Shown here in pieces: positions 19,508 through 28,395 of a DNA stretch of 64,000 nucleotides; within the stretch, counting starts at the first letter, position 1, and each line of letters opens with the position of its first letter. Source of the DNA: an uncultured Mycobacterium sp. (lineage in GTDB: Bacteria > Actinomycetota > Actinomycetes > Mycobacteriales > Mycobacteriaceae); NCBI GenBank assembly GCA_900078375.1, contig FLQS01000011.1:62001-126000 (forward strand). The letters are read 5' to 3'. The position numbers were made by a program, and so were the translations under genes. The notes under the pieces were generated by a model that had not been told where the DNA came from, searched no databases, and saw only the letters and a program-made list of their open reading frames with translations.

Positions 19508-19514
19508 TCTGTCG

Positions 19515-19787
19515 CTAGTGCGCGGCGGCCAACGCCAGTAGCGTCACCCAGCCGCCGGCGACGCCGATACCGGCGCCAAGGACGAACCAGCGCCGCACCG
19601 GGATCTGCCGCCAGCCCCACAGCGTGGGTGCCAGCCCACCGACCGCGATCAGGTTGAGCACGATCGCGACCAGCGGATGCACCCGCACCATGCCCAGGCT
19701 CAGCACCACGATCGCGGCGCCGGTGACTGCAGCGACGAATGCCGACACGGTCAGACCGGTCCCCCACGGCGTCGACTCGTCGTTCAT
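19515..19787 (-). CDS. Small conserved membrane protein (Rv0882-like)
   Basis: 90-residue protein with three hydrophobic segments: TGLTVSAFVAAVTGAAIVVLSLGM, HPLVAIVLNLIAVGGLAPTLWG and WFVLGAGIGVAGGWVTLLALAA. No catalytic motif is visible. Start at ATG 19787 (MNDESTPWG); the open frame to 19850 would overlap the methyltransferase stop. The gene is convergent with sepH, 7 bp apart, and lies 10 bp downstream of the rRNA methyltransferase on the same strand. Function unknown. Confidence 0.8.
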   Translation of the reverse strand: MNDESTPWGTGLTVSAFVAAVTGAAIVVLSLGMVRVHPLVAIVLNLIAVGGLAPTLWGWRQIPVRRWFVLGAGIGVAGGWVTLLALAAAH

Positions 19788-19797
19788 CTGGGCAAGC

Positions 19798-20631
19798 CTA
19801 TCCAGATCGCGCCCGCTCGTAGAATGCCAGCGCCGCCGCCGTCGCGACATTCAGCGAATCGGTGCCCCGCGACATCGGGATACGGACCCGAACATCGCTG
19901 GCCCGCATCACCGTCTCGGTCAGGCCCGGCCCCTCCGCCCCGACCAGCACCGCGACCTTCTGACCGGCCAGGCCGGTCATCGCCTCGGCCAGGGTCTGCG
20001 CAGCCGGATCAGGCGTCATGGCCAGCAGCAGGAACCCCCGCTGGCGCAGGTCAGCGAGGTCGGCCGGCCACTGCTGCGCGCGGGCGAACGGCACCAGCAG
20101 GGCATGGCCCATCGATACCCGCACCGCGCGGCGGTAGAGCGGATCGGCACAGCCGGTACCGAAGATGACCGCGTCCACGCCGAGCCCGGCCGCGTTGCGG
20201 AAGATCGACCCGAGGTTCTCGTGGTCGTTGACGCCCTCCAGGACGGCGACCGTCCGCGCGCCGTCGAGCACCTCGGCCGGCGTCAGCTCAGGAGGCCGTC
20301 GCGCCGCAGCGAGGACGCCACGGTTGAGGTGGAAGCCGACCACCTCGGCCATGACCTCAGCTGAGGCGCGATAGAACGGAGCCCGCACCCCGGTCAGGTC
20401 GTCACCCAGTTCGGCGAGGCGGCGGTCGGTGCCCAGGAAGGCGTGCGGGGTGAACCGCGAGGCGATCATGCGCTGGGCCACCAGCACACCCTCGGCGATC
20501 ACCAGCCCTTTGCCGGTGGGCAGATCTGGTCGGCGGTCGACACTGTTGAGATCGCGAAAGTCGTCGACGCGGGGATCAGCGGGGTCGGTGATGTCGACAA
20601 CGTCGAACGCCCCAAAAGCCTTGTCGCTCAC
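19798..20631 (-). CDS. SpoU/TrmH-family RNA 2'-O-methyltransferase
   Basis: SPOUT-class methyltransferase of 277 residues, expected to methylate ribose 2'-OH of rRNA or tRNA using SAM. The three family motifs are visible: motif 1 [24 protein letters not shown], motif 2 [12 protein letters not shown], and motif 3 [22 protein letters not shown], which build the knotted SAM site. An N-terminal ~100-residue substrate-binding domain precedes it. GTG start at 20631 overlaps the stop of the upstream MarR gene (GTGA), so the two are translationally coupled. Corresponds to Rv0881; the target nucleotide is unknown. Confidence 0.92.
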   Translation of the reverse strand: MSDKAFGAFDVVDITDPADPRVDDFRDLNSVDRRPDLPTGKGLVIAEGVLVAQRMIASRFTPHAFLGTDRRLAELGDDLTGVRAPFYRASAEVMAEVVGFHLNRGVLAAARRPPELTPAEVLDGARTVAVLEGVNDHENLGSIFRNAAGLGVDAVIFGTGCADPLYRRAVRVSMGHALLVPFARAQQWPADLADLRQRGFLLLAMTPDPAAQTLAEAMTGLAGQKVAVLVGAEGPGLTETVMRASDVRVRIPMSRGTDSLNVATAAALAFYERARSG

Positions 20632-21059
20632 GCGTCTTCGTCGACCAGCACGGTCATCAAGTCGGCGGCGCGCAGCAGGACGCCACGATCCTCGCTATCC
20701 AGGGTCGCCAGCCGGCCGCGCAGCCACTCCTGGCTGGCCTGACGCTCGCTGTCGACCAGTCCCGCACCGGCCTCGGACACCGCCACCAGCACCTGGCGGC
20801 CGTCGGCGGGATGCGACGTACGTACCACCAATCCGAGGTCGACCAGCGAGGCGATCACCCGTGTCATCGAGGGCGGCCGGACGCGTTCTTTGACGGCCAG
20901 CGCACCGGGTGTCATCGCGCCGTCTTTGGCCAGGGTGGCAAGCGCGGACAACTGCGACAGGGTGACCGGTGACTCGGGCCTGCGGAACCGCAACTGGCGT
21001 GCCAGTCGCATGACAGCCAGCGACAAATCGCTGGCAAGCCGCAGGTCACCGTCCAACAC
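20628..21059 (-). CDS. MarR-family regulator (Rv0880-like)
   Basis: MarR winged-helix regulator of 143 residues. The DNA-binding part reads [66 protein letters not shown]. Start set at GTG 21059, giving [19 protein letters not shown] at the N-terminus, which matches my recollection of Rv0880; the frame continues to 21110 but adds a Cys-rich shadow. It is the first gene of an operon with the RNA methyltransferase and the small membrane protein. Confidence 0.88.
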   Translation of the reverse strand: MLDGDLRLASDLSLAVMRLARQLRFRRPESPVTLSQLSALATLAKDGAMTPGALAVKERVRPPSMTRVIASLVDLGLVVRTSHPADGRQVLVAVSEAGAGLVDSERQASQEWLRGRLATLDSEDRGVLLRAADLMTVLVDEDA

Positions 21060-21147
21060 AATCGCAAACAGTACGACACAACAACACTCGATCAATGATG
21101 AACCGGGCAACTGCCGAGGAGTCGAGCGGGCCGCCCACTCGATCGGT

Positions 21148-21153
21148 TACCTT
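21148..21153 (+). promoter_or_regulatory. Putative -10 (TACCTT) of leaderless DUF2530 gene
   Basis: TACCTT ends 8 nt before the ATG at 21162, with no ribosome-binding site between, fitting leaderless transcription. Confidence 0.45.
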
Positions 21154-21161
21154 GGACGACA

Positions 21162-21452
21162 ATGCCTTCCGACCAGCGCGAGCCCAGCCCATCACCGATG
21201 GCCGAACCCGAGCCGCCGGCGCTGCCCGCGGCACTGCTGGATCCGTGGCCGGTGATCGTCGCCGGCGCCGTGCTGTGGGCGCTGGCCACCATCGCGGCGT
21301 TCACCGTCGGAGCCCTGGAATCGTGGCGCCCCATCGCGATCGCGGGACTCGGCACCGGAGTTGTCGGCACGTCGATATTCCTCTGGCAGCGCACCGCTGC
21401 CCGGCGCGGTGCGCGGGGGGCGCAGACCGGCCTCGAACCGCCCGCACGGTAA
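21162..21452 (+). CDS. DUF2530 membrane protein
   Basis: 96-residue protein with a polar, proline-rich N-terminus (~25 residues), then two hydrophobic helices, PWPVIVAGAVLWALATIAAFTVGAL and PIAIAGLGTGVVGTSIFLWQ, and a basic tail starting RTAARRGARG. This matches the DUF2530 family found in mycobacteria and relatives (Rv0879c). Function unknown. Divergent from the MarR operon and 24 bp upstream of the SRPBCC gene. Confidence 0.85.
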   Translation: MPSDQREPSPSPMAEPEPPALPAALLDPWPVIVAGAVLWALATIAAFTVGALESWRPIAIAGLGTGVVGTSIFLWQRTAARRGARGAQTGLEPPAR

Positions 21453-21476
21453 TCGGACAATCAATAAGGAGAAGTG

Positions 21477-21929
21477 ATGGCAGCGCCGCTATTACAGGCA
21501 GAGATCGACATCAACGCTCCGGTGAGCAGAGTGTGGTCGCTGATCTCGGACCTGGACAACATGCCCAGGTGGAGCCCGCAGTGCCGGCTGATGAAGCCAC
21601 TCGGCGAGGTCCGTCCTGGCACTCGCACCTTCAACCTGAACCGGCGCAACAACCTGTTCTGGCCGACGACCTCGACGATCACCGAGCTGATCCCGGAACG
21701 CAAGCTGGCCTTCCGGGTCAACGCCAATAACACCGTCTGGTGCTATGAGCTCGAGGCGACCGCCACCGGCACCCGTGTCGTCGAGACCCGGCACGCCGAG
21801 AACGGCGTCAAGGCCGTCTCGACCATGACGGTCAACGCTGTCATGGGTGGGGTACCGGGCTTCGAGAAGGAACTCGTCGAAGGAATGAACACCTCGCTGG
21901 CGCGCATCAAGGCGGCCGCCGAGGGCTAA
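21477..21929 (+). CDS. SRPBCC/polyketide-cyclase-fold protein
   Basis: 150-residue START-like (SRPBCC) protein. The N-terminus LLQAEIDINAPVSRVWSLISDLDNMPRWSPQC is the typical opening strand-helix pair with the PxWSP motif, and the C-terminal long helix is GVPGFEKELVEGMNTSLARIKAAAE. Such proteins bind hydrophobic ligands in a helix-grip cavity; the ligand is unknown. ATG 21477 follows AAGGAGAAGTG at good spacing; an in-frame GTG directly precedes the ATG. Confidence 0.88.
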   Translation: MAAPLLQAEIDINAPVSRVWSLISDLDNMPRWSPQCRLMKPLGEVRPGTRTFNLNRRNNLFWPTTSTITELIPERKLAFRVNANNTVWCYELEATATGTRVVETRHAENGVKAVSTMTVNAVMGGVPGFEKELVEGMNTSLARIKAAAEG

Positions 21930-22816
21930 GTCTGCTCGACCGTCTCGGGGCTCTCGACGTCGTCGGGGCTCTCGATCGGCTCCGGGATCTCGATCGTTTC
22001 CGTGCTCTCGACCGCTTCCGGGGTCTCGTCGACGATCGGGACCTCGACGACCTCGAGCACGCCGTCGTCATAAGGGTCGAACAACGGTGATCCGGTCCCC
22101 GGGGGCGGCGGGGTGTCCGAATGCGCACCGCAGCCGTACTCGAAATCGACGACGTGCGCGTCGGCGGACATCTCATTGCAGCACACGCCGAACATGGCGC
22201 CGAGTCCACCGGCGAGCGGAACCATGAATCCGCAGTCGCGGCAGACTTTCTTGGTGCCGCGGGCCATCGGCGCGCCGGGACCGTGGTCACCGTCGTGCCA
22301 GCGCTGCGCGGTCTCGTCGCGGGCGAAGGCGCTGAGCACCTGGAGGCGGCCGAATCCGACCTCATAGGCCACGTCGTCGATCGCGGGGTCACCGGTCGCG
22401 GTGTATCCCGGAGCCAGCCGCGGATCGTCCTTCAGCGGCGCGAGCAGGTCACCCGGGCCCAGGTCACCCGGCTTGACGCGTTCTTCCCAGGGCACCCAGG
22501 CCGGGGCCAGCAGCGCCGTCGGTCCTGGTACCAGCACGACTTCACTGACCGTCGCGTGATCGGCACCAGGGCATGCCACCACGACTGCCCACTGCCAGCC
22601 CTGATAGCCGGGCATCTTCGCCAGGAAGCGGTGCGTTGCCGCGGACTCGTCCTCAAAGCTGACGCCGAGGTACTCGCCCACCGTGTCGCCGCTGAACTCC
22701 ACAATCGCCTGCCGTGCCTGGTCCACGGCGCCGCTCAGTACGGCGGCAGCCGCGTCCGACGGCGCGCCGTGTTGGGCGGGAGCCGTGGGTTCTGCAGAGT
22801 CGATCGAGCTGTCCAT
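21926..22816 (-). CDS. DUF3027 protein with zinc-ribbon-like cysteines (Rv0877-like)
   Basis: 296-residue protein. The core (~25-240) matches DUF3027: ARQAIVEFSGDTVGEYLGVSFEDESAATHRF, GYQGWQWAVVVACPGADHATVSEVVLVPG and LLAPAWVPWEERVKPGDLGPGDLL. A CRDCG...GVCCNEMSADAHVVD segment looks like a structural metal site. The last ~50 residues are acidic and repetitive (ESTETIEIPEPIESPDDVESPETVEQT). Start at ATG 22816; the open frame to 23248 is antisense to the MFS gene. Function unknown. Convergent with the SRPBCC gene, overlapping its stop by 4 bp. Confidence 0.86.
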   Translation of the reverse strand: MDSSIDSAEPTAPAQHGAPSDAAAAVLSGAVDQARQAIVEFSGDTVGEYLGVSFEDESAATHRFLAKMPGYQGWQWAVVVACPGADHATVSEVVLVPGPTALLAPAWVPWEERVKPGDLGPGDLLAPLKDDPRLAPGYTATGDPAIDDVAYEVGFGRLQVLSAFARDETAQRWHDGDHGPGAPMARGTKKVCRDCGFMVPLAGGLGAMFGVCCNEMSADAHVVDFEYGCGAHSDTPPPPGTGSPLFDPYDDGVLEVVEVPIVDETPEAVESTETIEIPEPIESPDDVESPETVEQT

Positions 22817-22891
22817 CGTCACTAATCTTGCCTCACGGCCCGTGTGCGCAGCCACACCGGTCACGTGCGCGCCGCGCATGCCCCCATGGGG

Positions 22892-22897
22892 GACAAT
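22892..22897 (+). promoter_or_regulatory. Putative -10 (GACAAT) of the Rv0876-like MFS gene
   Basis: GACAAT ends 6 nt before GTG 22904. The same hexamer stands 7 nt before the citA ATG. This supports GTG 22904 rather than the earlier in-frame ATGs as the start. Confidence 0.45.
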
Positions 22898-22903
22898 CGT
22901 GGC

Positions 22904-24604
22904 GTGTCTGGAAGCCGGCGTGACGAACCCCGCGGGAATCCGGCTTTCGGGCCGCATCCCCGCTCGCCGGCCGGCGCCCCGGACGAACACCCCGGCATGG
23001 CCAACTACCCCAGCGACGGGGAAGGGATCCGCCGCACCGGAGCCACCCGGCGGTCCAACCCGATCCCCAGCGCCAACCGCTACCTGCCGCCGCTGGGCGA
23101 TCAGGATCAGCGCACCGAGAACCTGTCCGGCCGGCCGACGGGCTCGCGTGGCGGCGTCGGTGGTGGTGCGGGCGAACGCGTCACCGTCACCCGTGCAGCG
23201 GCGATGCGCAGCCGCGAGATGGGGTCGCGGATGTATTCGATGGTGCACCGGGCGGCCACGGCCGACGGCGCCGACAAGTCCGGTCTGACCGCACTCACCT
23301 GGCCGGTGGTCGCCAACTTCGCGGTGGACTCGGCGATGGCGGTGGCGCTGGCCAACACGTTGTTCTTCGCCGCCGCATCCGGGGAGAGCAAGGGCAAGGT
23401 CGCGCTATACCTGCTCATCACGATCGCACCGTTCGCGGTGATCGCCCCGCTCATCGGGCCGGCACTGGACCGGGTGCAGCACGGCAGGCGCGCGGCACTG
23501 GCGATGTCGTTCATCCTGCGCACCGCGCTGGGGATCGTGCTGATCATGAACTACGACGGTGCCAACGGGGGCTACCCGTCGTGGGTGCTCTATCCCTGTG
23601 CGCTGGGAATGATGGTGTTGTCGAAATCCTTCAGCGTGCTGCGCAGCGCGGTCACTCCACGAGTCATGCCACCGACGATCGACCTGGTTCGGGTGAACTC
23701 ACGACTGACGATGTTCGGCCTGATCGGCGGCACCATTGTCGGCGGTGGCATCGCCGCCGGGGCGGAGTACCTGCTCACCACGATCTTCCAGCTGCCCGGC
23801 GCACTGTTCGTCGTCGTCTTCATCTCCGTCGCCGGCGCGTCGTGGTCGATGCGGATCCCACGCTGGGTGGAGGTGACCGAAGGCGAGGTGCCGGCCACCC
23901 TGACCTATCACGGCGACACCGGGCCGCTGCACCGGCACGATCATCCACCGGCCACGAGAACGGGTGCGCGGCGACAACCATTGGGCCGCAACATCATCAC
24001 CTCGCTATGGGGTAACTGCACGATCAAGGCGATGGTCGGGTTCCTGTTCCTGTACCCGGCCTTTGTCGCCAAGTCCCACGACGCCAGCAGCTGGGAGCAG
24101 TTGGCCATGCTGGGCCTGATCGGTGCGGCGGCCGGCATCGGGAACTTCGCGGGCAACTTCACCGCGGCTCGGATGAAGCTGGGCCGGCCGGCGATGCTCG
24201 TCGCGCGCATGACGGTTGCGGTGACGGTGGTGGCCCTGGTGGCCGCCGTCACCGGCAGCCTGATCACCGTGGCGGTGGCCGCGCTGATCACCTCGGGGTC
24301 GACCGCGATCGCGAAGGCGTCGCTGGATGCGTCGTTGCAGGACGACCTGCCCGAGGAGTCTCGGGCGTCGGCGTTCGGGCGTTCGGAGTCGGTGCTGCAG
24401 CTGGCCTGGGTGCTCGGCGGTGCGCTGGGCGTGCTGGTGTCCACCCAGCTCTGGGTGGGCTTCACCGCGATCAGCGCGCTGCTGATCCTCGGTCTGGCGC
24501 AGACCATCGTCAGCTATCGCGGCGACTCATTGATCCCCGGCTTCGGCGGCAACCGTCCGGTGCTGGCCGAACCGGAAGGGGCATCGGCGGTGACCAACAG
24601 GTGA
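22904..24604 (+). CDS. MFS-like membrane transporter (Rv0876c-like)
   Basis: Large membrane protein, 566 residues from GTG 22904. The first ~120 residues are hydrophilic and rich in Arg, Gly and Pro (a cytoplasmic extension), then about 12 hydrophobic segments follow in two blocks, separated by a charged loop around residues 330-375 that includes GPLHRHDHPPATRTGARRQP. The loop GPALDRVQHGRRAAL between TM2 and TM3 is an MFS motif A variant. Substrate unknown. It overlaps the downstream DUF2771 gene by 4 bp (GTGA), so the pair is probably one functional unit. Confidence 0.82.
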   Translation: MSGSRRDEPRGNPAFGPHPRSPAGAPDEHPGMANYPSDGEGIRRTGATRRSNPIPSANRYLPPLGDQDQRTENLSGRPTGSRGGVGGGAGERVTVTRAAAMRSREMGSRMYSMVHRAATADGADKSGLTALTWPVVANFAVDSAMAVALANTLFFAAASGESKGKVALYLLITIAPFAVIAPLIGPALDRVQHGRRAALAMSFILRTALGIVLIMNYDGANGGYPSWVLYPCALGMMVLSKSFSVLRSAVTPRVMPPTIDLVRVNSRLTMFGLIGGTIVGGGIAAGAEYLLTTIFQLPGALFVVVFISVAGASWSMRIPRWVEVTEGEVPATLTYHGDTGPLHRHDHPPATRTGARRQPLGRNIITSLWGNCTIKAMVGFLFLYPAFVAKSHDASSWEQLAMLGLIGAAAGIGNFAGNFTAARMKLGRPAMLVARMTVAVTVVALVAAVTGSLITVAVAALITSGSTAIAKASLDASLQDDLPEESRASAFGRSESVLQLAWVLGGALGVLVSTQLWVGFTAISALLILGLAQTIVSYRGDSLIPGFGGNRPVLAEPEGASAVTNR

Positions 24605-25092
24605 CTAGGTTGGTCCGCTGGCTTCTGGTGGTGTTCGTCGTGTTGGCATCGATCGGTGCCGGCGTCGGCGCGTGGGTGCTGACCCGCGACACCGGATCAC
24701 CGCTGCCCGAGATCAGTGCCTACTCGCACGGGCAGTCCGTGCGGGTGGGGCCGTTCGTCTACTGCAACGTGGTGAACCTCAACGACTGCCAGAACCCGCA
24801 GACCCAGGGCGAGTTGCCGGTCAACGAGCGCTATCCGGTCCAGCTGTCGGTGCCGACCTCCATCGGCCGGGCGCCATGGCGGCTGCTGCGGGTCTACGAA
24901 GACGAGCGCAACTCGACCACCACCATCTACCGGCCCAATACCGAACTGGCCGTGACGATTCCGACGGTCGACCCGCAACGCGGCAAGCTCACCGGTGTGG
25001 TCGTGCAGCTGCTCACGCTGGTGCAGGACCAGAACGGTGAGTTGCGCGACGCTCCGCACGCGGAGTGGTCGGTGCGTCTGGTCTGGCCCTAG
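24601..25092 (+). CDS. DUF2771 exported/anchored protein
   Basis: 163-residue protein starting at GTG 24601 inside the stop of the MFS gene. An N-terminal hydrophobic segment VRWLLVVFVVLASIGAGVGAWVL acts as signal anchor or signal peptide; the rest is extracytoplasmic beta-rich sequence with two cysteines in FVYCNVVNLNDCQN. It matches the DUF2771 family (Rv0875c). No cysteine lipobox is visible. Likely works with the preceding transporter. Convergent with, and overlapping by 4 bp, the GST gene. Confidence 0.85.
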   Translation: MTRLVRWLLVVFVVLASIGAGVGAWVLTRDTGSPLPEISAYSHGQSVRVGPFVYCNVVNLNDCQNPQTQGELPVNERYPVQLSVPTSIGRAPWRLLRVYEDERNSTTTIYRPNTELAVTIPTVDPQRGKLTGVVVQLLTLVQDQNGELRDAPHAEWSVRLVWP

Positions 25093-26096
25093 CCCGCGCC
25101 GTGCCCGGCAGGCACCCGCTCGGCCTCGCGCGTCGGGCCCGGCGGAGTGCCGTCGCCGAATGGCCTGCCGCCCAAGGCTTCTCGACCGTGCGGTACCAAC
25201 CAGCCGGAGAGGTCGGGCCCCTTCGGGACGATCCGGGTGGGATTGATGTCGGCGTGCACGATGTAGTAATGCTGCTTGATCTGGACGAAGTCGGTGGTGT
25301 CGCCGAACCCCGGAGTCTGGAACAAGTCTCGGGCGTAGGCCCACAGCACCGGCATCTCGGCCAGCTTGGCCCGGTTGCACTTGAAGTGGCCGTGGTAGAC
25401 GGGATCGAAGCGGGCCAGCGTGGTGAACAGCCGCACGTCGGCCTCGGTGATGGTGTCACCGACCAGATAGCGCCGGTCGGCCAGCCGCTCCGACAGCCAG
25501 TCCAACGCGGCGAACAACCGGTCGTAGGCCGCCTCATAGGACTCCTGTGAACCCGCGAACCCGCAGCGATACACGCCGTTGTTGACCTCGGTGTAGATCC
25601 GCTGGGCGACTTCGTCGATCTCGTCGCGCAGCGGCTCGGGATACAGCTGCGGCGCACCCTCGCGGTGGTACGTCTGCCACTCGGTGGAGAAGTCCAACGT
25701 CATCTGGGCGAAGTCGTTGGTGACCACCTGGCCGGTGGCGACTTCGACGATCGCCGGGACGGTGATGCCCTTGGGATAGTCGGGGTCGCGGGCGAAGTAC
25801 GCGTCCTGCAGCCGCGGAATCTTCAGCACCGGGTCGACGCCCCCGGGATCGAGGTCGAAGGTCCAGCTGCGCTCGTCGTGCGTCGGCCCGCAGAACCCGA
25901 TGGACAGCACATCCTCCAGGCCGAGCAGCCGGCGCACGATGATCGTCCGATTCGCCCACGGACACGCCCTGGCGACGATCAGCCGGTAGCGATCGGGCTC
26001 GACGGGATACCCGTCGGCACCGTCAGCGGTGATCCGGGTGGTGATGTAGTTGGTATCGCGCTTGAACTCGCCGCCGCCGGCGACATAGGCACCCAC
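25089..26096 (-). CDS. Glutathionyl-hydroquinone reductase-like (Xi-class GST) protein
   Basis: 335-residue thioredoxin-fold/GST protein of the YqjG/ECM4 type. The catalytic site is CPWANRT (residues ~45-51), with Cys as nucleophile; RSWTFD, VPAIVEVATGQVVTNDF and the C-terminal helical part ADVRLFTTLARFDPVYHGHFKCN are typical of the group. Characterised relatives reduce glutathionyl-hydroquinones. Mycobacteria make mycothiol instead of glutathione, so the real thiol partner is probably different. GTG start 26096; AACACT lies 6 nt upstream, fitting a leaderless transcript. Confidence 0.9.
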   Translation of the reverse strand: MGAYVAGGGEFKRDTNYITTRITADGADGYPVEPDRYRLIVARACPWANRTIIVRRLLGLEDVLSIGFCGPTHDERSWTFDLDPGGVDPVLKIPRLQDAYFARDPDYPKGITVPAIVEVATGQVVTNDFAQMTLDFSTEWQTYHREGAPQLYPEPLRDEIDEVAQRIYTEVNNGVYRCGFAGSQESYEAAYDRLFAALDWLSERLADRRYLVGDTITEADVRLFTTLARFDPVYHGHFKCNRAKLAEMPVLWAYARDLFQTPGFGDTTDFVQIKQHYYIVHADINPTRIVPKGPDLSGWLVPHGREALGGRPFGDGTPPGPTREAERVPAGHGAG

Positions 26097-26120
26097 GCGA
26101 CCAGTGTTCCCCGCCGCAGG

Positions 26121-26531
26121 CTAGGCGTCGAGTTCCTGGGCGACGGCCTTGACCACTTCGGACACCCGCCGGGCGACCTTGCGATCCGGATAGCGCCCCT
26201 TGCGCAGCTCAGGCTGCACCGCGCCTTCAAGCAGCGTGATCATGTCCTCGACCATGCCGTGCAATTCGTCCGGGGTGTGCTTGCGTTCGACCGGGGTGGC
26301 TTCACGCCGAGTCCGGGTCAGGCTCGGCGGCGGGTCAATCAGCTTGACGCTCAACGCTTGCGGCCCACGACGCCCGGAGGCCACGCCGAACTCGACCTTC
26401 TGGCCGGCCTTGAGACCCTCGATGCCCTCGGGCAGTGCCGACGCACGGACATAGACGTCCTCGCCGTCCTCCTGGGACAGGAAGCCGAATCCCTTCTCGG
26501 CGTCGTACCACTTCACCTTGCCGGTCGGCAC
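26121..26531 (-). CDS. cspB: Cold-shock domain protein with helical C-terminal extension
   Basis: 136-residue protein. Residues 1-~65 are a cold-shock (OB) domain with RNP1 KGFGFL and RNP2-like VYVRASAL, beginning with [21 protein letters not shown] linker ([10 protein letters not shown]) and a conserved ~60-residue helical tail ([38 protein letters not shown]) make it about twice the length of CspA. Single-strand nucleic-acid binding is expected. GTG 26531 is chosen as start ([10 protein letters not shown]-terminus, as in mycobacterial CspB/Rv0871); ATG 26561 would add ten residues. Confidence 0.92.
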   Translation of the reverse strand: MPTGKVKWYDAEKGFGFLSQEDGEDVYVRASALPEGIEGLKAGQKVEFGVASGRRGPQALSVKLIDPPPSLTRTRREATPVERKHTPDELHGMVEDMITLLEGAVQPELRKGRYPDRKVARRVSEVVKAVAQELDA

Positions 26532-26651
26532 TGGTCTCACCTGCTTGTCTGACGGGTTCATGACAACATGACGAAGCGTCCCGCCGGTGCAGGACGCGTG
26601 TCGGTGATCCTACTCGGGAAGAGGTGGGGCCAGCACCCCTGTTTAGTTCGG

Positions 26652-26657
26652 TAGGCT
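26652..26657 (+). promoter_or_regulatory. Putative -10 (TAGGCT) upstream of the YccF-moa operon
   Basis: TAGGCT at 26652-26657 lies 21 nt before ATG 26679, with GGAGGAG as ribosome site between. This is a leadered transcript, unlike the leaderless genes that use the same hexamer. Confidence 0.4.
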
Positions 26658-26678
26658 GGGCAAACCGCTGGAGGAGAC

Positions 26679-27071
26679 ATGCGCCTGATCTTGAACGTCG
26701 TCTGGTTGCTATTCGGCGGGCTATGGCTTGCCCTTGGCTACTTGCTGGCCGCGCTTGTCTGCTTTCTTCTGATCGTCACCATTCCCTTCGGCTTCGCCGC
26801 GCTGCGGATCGCCGACTACGCGCTGTGGCCGTTCGGGCGAACCATCGTCGATAAGCCCGGCCCGCGCCCCGGCGCGCTCGTCGGCAACGTGATCTGGGTG
26901 CTGCTGTTCGGGCTGTGGCTGGCGATCGGGCATGTGGTCAGCGCGGCCGCGATGGCGATCACGATCATCGGGATCCCACTGGCACTGGCCAATCTCAAAC
27001 TCATTCCGATCTCGTTGATGCCGTTGGGCAAGGAGATCGTCCCCGCCGGCCAGCCTCGGGTGGCGGTATGA
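26679..27071 (+). CDS. YccF-domain inner-membrane protein
   Basis: 130-residue membrane protein with two YccF domains in tandem. Each starts with (N)VxWxLxxGLWLAxGxxxxA (residues 5-24 and ~68-87) followed by a hydrophobic hairpin and a PFGxxALRIADYALWPFG-type block. About four membrane segments. Function unknown; corresponds to Rv0870c. ATG 26679 behind GGAGGAG. Its stop overlaps the moaA2 ATG (ATGA), so it begins a YccF-moaA2-moaD2 operon. Confidence 0.88.
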   Translation: MRLILNVVWLLFGGLWLALGYLLAALVCFLLIVTIPFGFAALRIADYALWPFGRTIVDKPGPRPGALVGNVIWVLLFGLWLAIGHVVSAAAMAITIIGIPLALANLKLIPISLMPLGKEIVPAGQPRVAV

Positions 27072-28132
27072 CCATGACGTCGCTCGGCCTGCCTGCGGTC
27101 CGCCGCGACGCCGAAGACTTCCCGGCCGAGATGCCGCGCAGCGGCCCGCTGGTCGACACCTTCGGCCGGGTGGCCACCGACCTGCGGGTGTCACTGACCG
27201 ATCGGTGCAATCTGCGCTGTACCTATTGCATGCCTGCCGAGGGTCTGGACTGGCTGCCCGGCGACGAGCTGCTGACTCGCGACGAGCTGACCCGGCTGCT
27301 GACGCTGGCGGTCACCCGGCTCGGGATCGACAGTGTCCGCTTCACCGGCGGGGAGCCGCTGCTGTATCGGGGCCTGGAGGATGTCGTGGCCACGGTGGCC
27401 GCATTGCGCCCGCGCCCCGAGATCGCGCTGACCACCAACGCGGTGGGGCTGGCCCGGCGCGCCCAGGCCCTGGCAGACGCGGGCCTGGACCGGGTCAACG
27501 TCTCGCTGGACAGTCTCGACGCCGCGCATTTCGCCGCCATCACCCGCCGCGACCGGCTCACCGATGTCCTCGACGGCCTGTCCGCGGCGGCGACCGCGGG
27601 CCTGGGGCCGGTGAAGGTCAATGCGGTGCTGGATCCGGTGACCGGTCTGTCGGATGCCGTCGAGCTCCTGGAGTACTGCCTGCGATACGGCTACCAGCTG
27701 CGCATCATCGAACAGATGCCGCTGGACGCCGGGCACCTGTGGCGTCGCGACGCGAACCTGGCCGGCGACGAGATCTTCGCAGCCCTGGCCGGACACTTCG
27801 AGCTGACCGCCGACCCGGCGCCGCGCGGATCCGCTCCCGCCCAGCTATGGCTGGTCAACGGCGGGCCGGCCACCGTCGGCATCATCGCGTCCGTCTCACA
27901 CGCGTTCTGCTCGGCCTGCGACCGGACCCGCCTCACCGCCGACGGGCAGATCCGTAACTGTCTGTTCGCCGCCGAGGAATCCGACCTGCGCGGCCTGCTG
28001 CGCAACGGCGCCGACGACGACGCACTCGAGGTGGCGTGGCGCGCCGCGATGTGGCGCAAAGCGGCCGGGCACGGCATCAACGATCCGGGATTTGTTCAGC
28101 CGCAACGGCCGATGAGCGCGATCGGTGGCTGA
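27068..28132 (+). CDS. moaA2: GTP 3',8-cyclase MoaA
   Basis: Radical-SAM enzyme of 354 residues that, with MoaC, converts GTP to cyclic pyranopterin monophosphate, the first step of molybdenum cofactor synthesis. The SAM cluster motif is CNLRCTYC (Cys47, 51, 54). FTGGEPLLYRG and VNVSLDSLD follow. The second C-terminal cluster is CSACDRTRLTADGQIRNC, and the protein ends in the essential GG (MSAIGG). ATG 27068 overlaps the YccF stop; moaD2 starts inside its end by 8 bp. Confidence 0.96.
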   Translation: MTMTSLGLPAVRRDAEDFPAEMPRSGPLVDTFGRVATDLRVSLTDRCNLRCTYCMPAEGLDWLPGDELLTRDELTRLLTLAVTRLGIDSVRFTGGEPLLYRGLEDVVATVAALRPRPEIALTTNAVGLARRAQALADAGLDRVNVSLDSLDAAHFAAITRRDRLTDVLDGLSAAATAGLGPVKVNAVLDPVTGLSDAVELLEYCLRYGYQLRIIEQMPLDAGHLWRRDANLAGDEIFAALAGHFELTADPAPRGSAPAQLWLVNGGPATVGIIASVSHAFCSACDRTRLTADGQIRNCLFAAEESDLRGLLRNGADDDALEVAWRAAMWRKAAGHGINDPGFVQPQRPMSAIGG

Positions 28133-28394
28133 GGTGACCGCGCCGGTGGAAATTACTGTGCGTTTCTTCGCCGCCGCCCGAGCCGCCGCTGGCGCGGACT
28201 CCGACCTGATCAACCTGCGTCAGGGCGCCACGGTCGCCGATGTGGTGAGCGAACTACGTTGCCGCAGTGACGAATTGGCCCGCGTGTTACAGCGGTGTTC
28301 ATTCCTGTGCGACGGCATCGCGGTTCGCAATCACGCCACTGAACTGCGATCGGGCCAGACCCTCGACGTGCTACCCCCGTTTGCCGGCGGGTAA
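28125..28394 (+). CDS. moaD2: Molybdopterin synthase small subunit MoaD
   Basis: 89-residue ubiquitin-fold sulfur carrier. The opening ITVRFFAAARAAAG and the C-terminal LPPFAGG with terminal GlyGly, which is thiocarboxylated and inserts into MoaE, are diagnostic. Starts at GTG 28125 inside the moaA2 3' end (translational coupling). The partner large subunit moaE2 lies 1.7 kb away on the other strand beyond rpfA. Confidence 0.94.
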   Translation: MAEVTAPVEITVRFFAAARAAAGADSDLINLRQGATVADVVSELRCRSDELARVLQRCSFLCDGIAVRNHATELRSGQTLDVLPPFAGG

Positions 28395-28395
28395 T

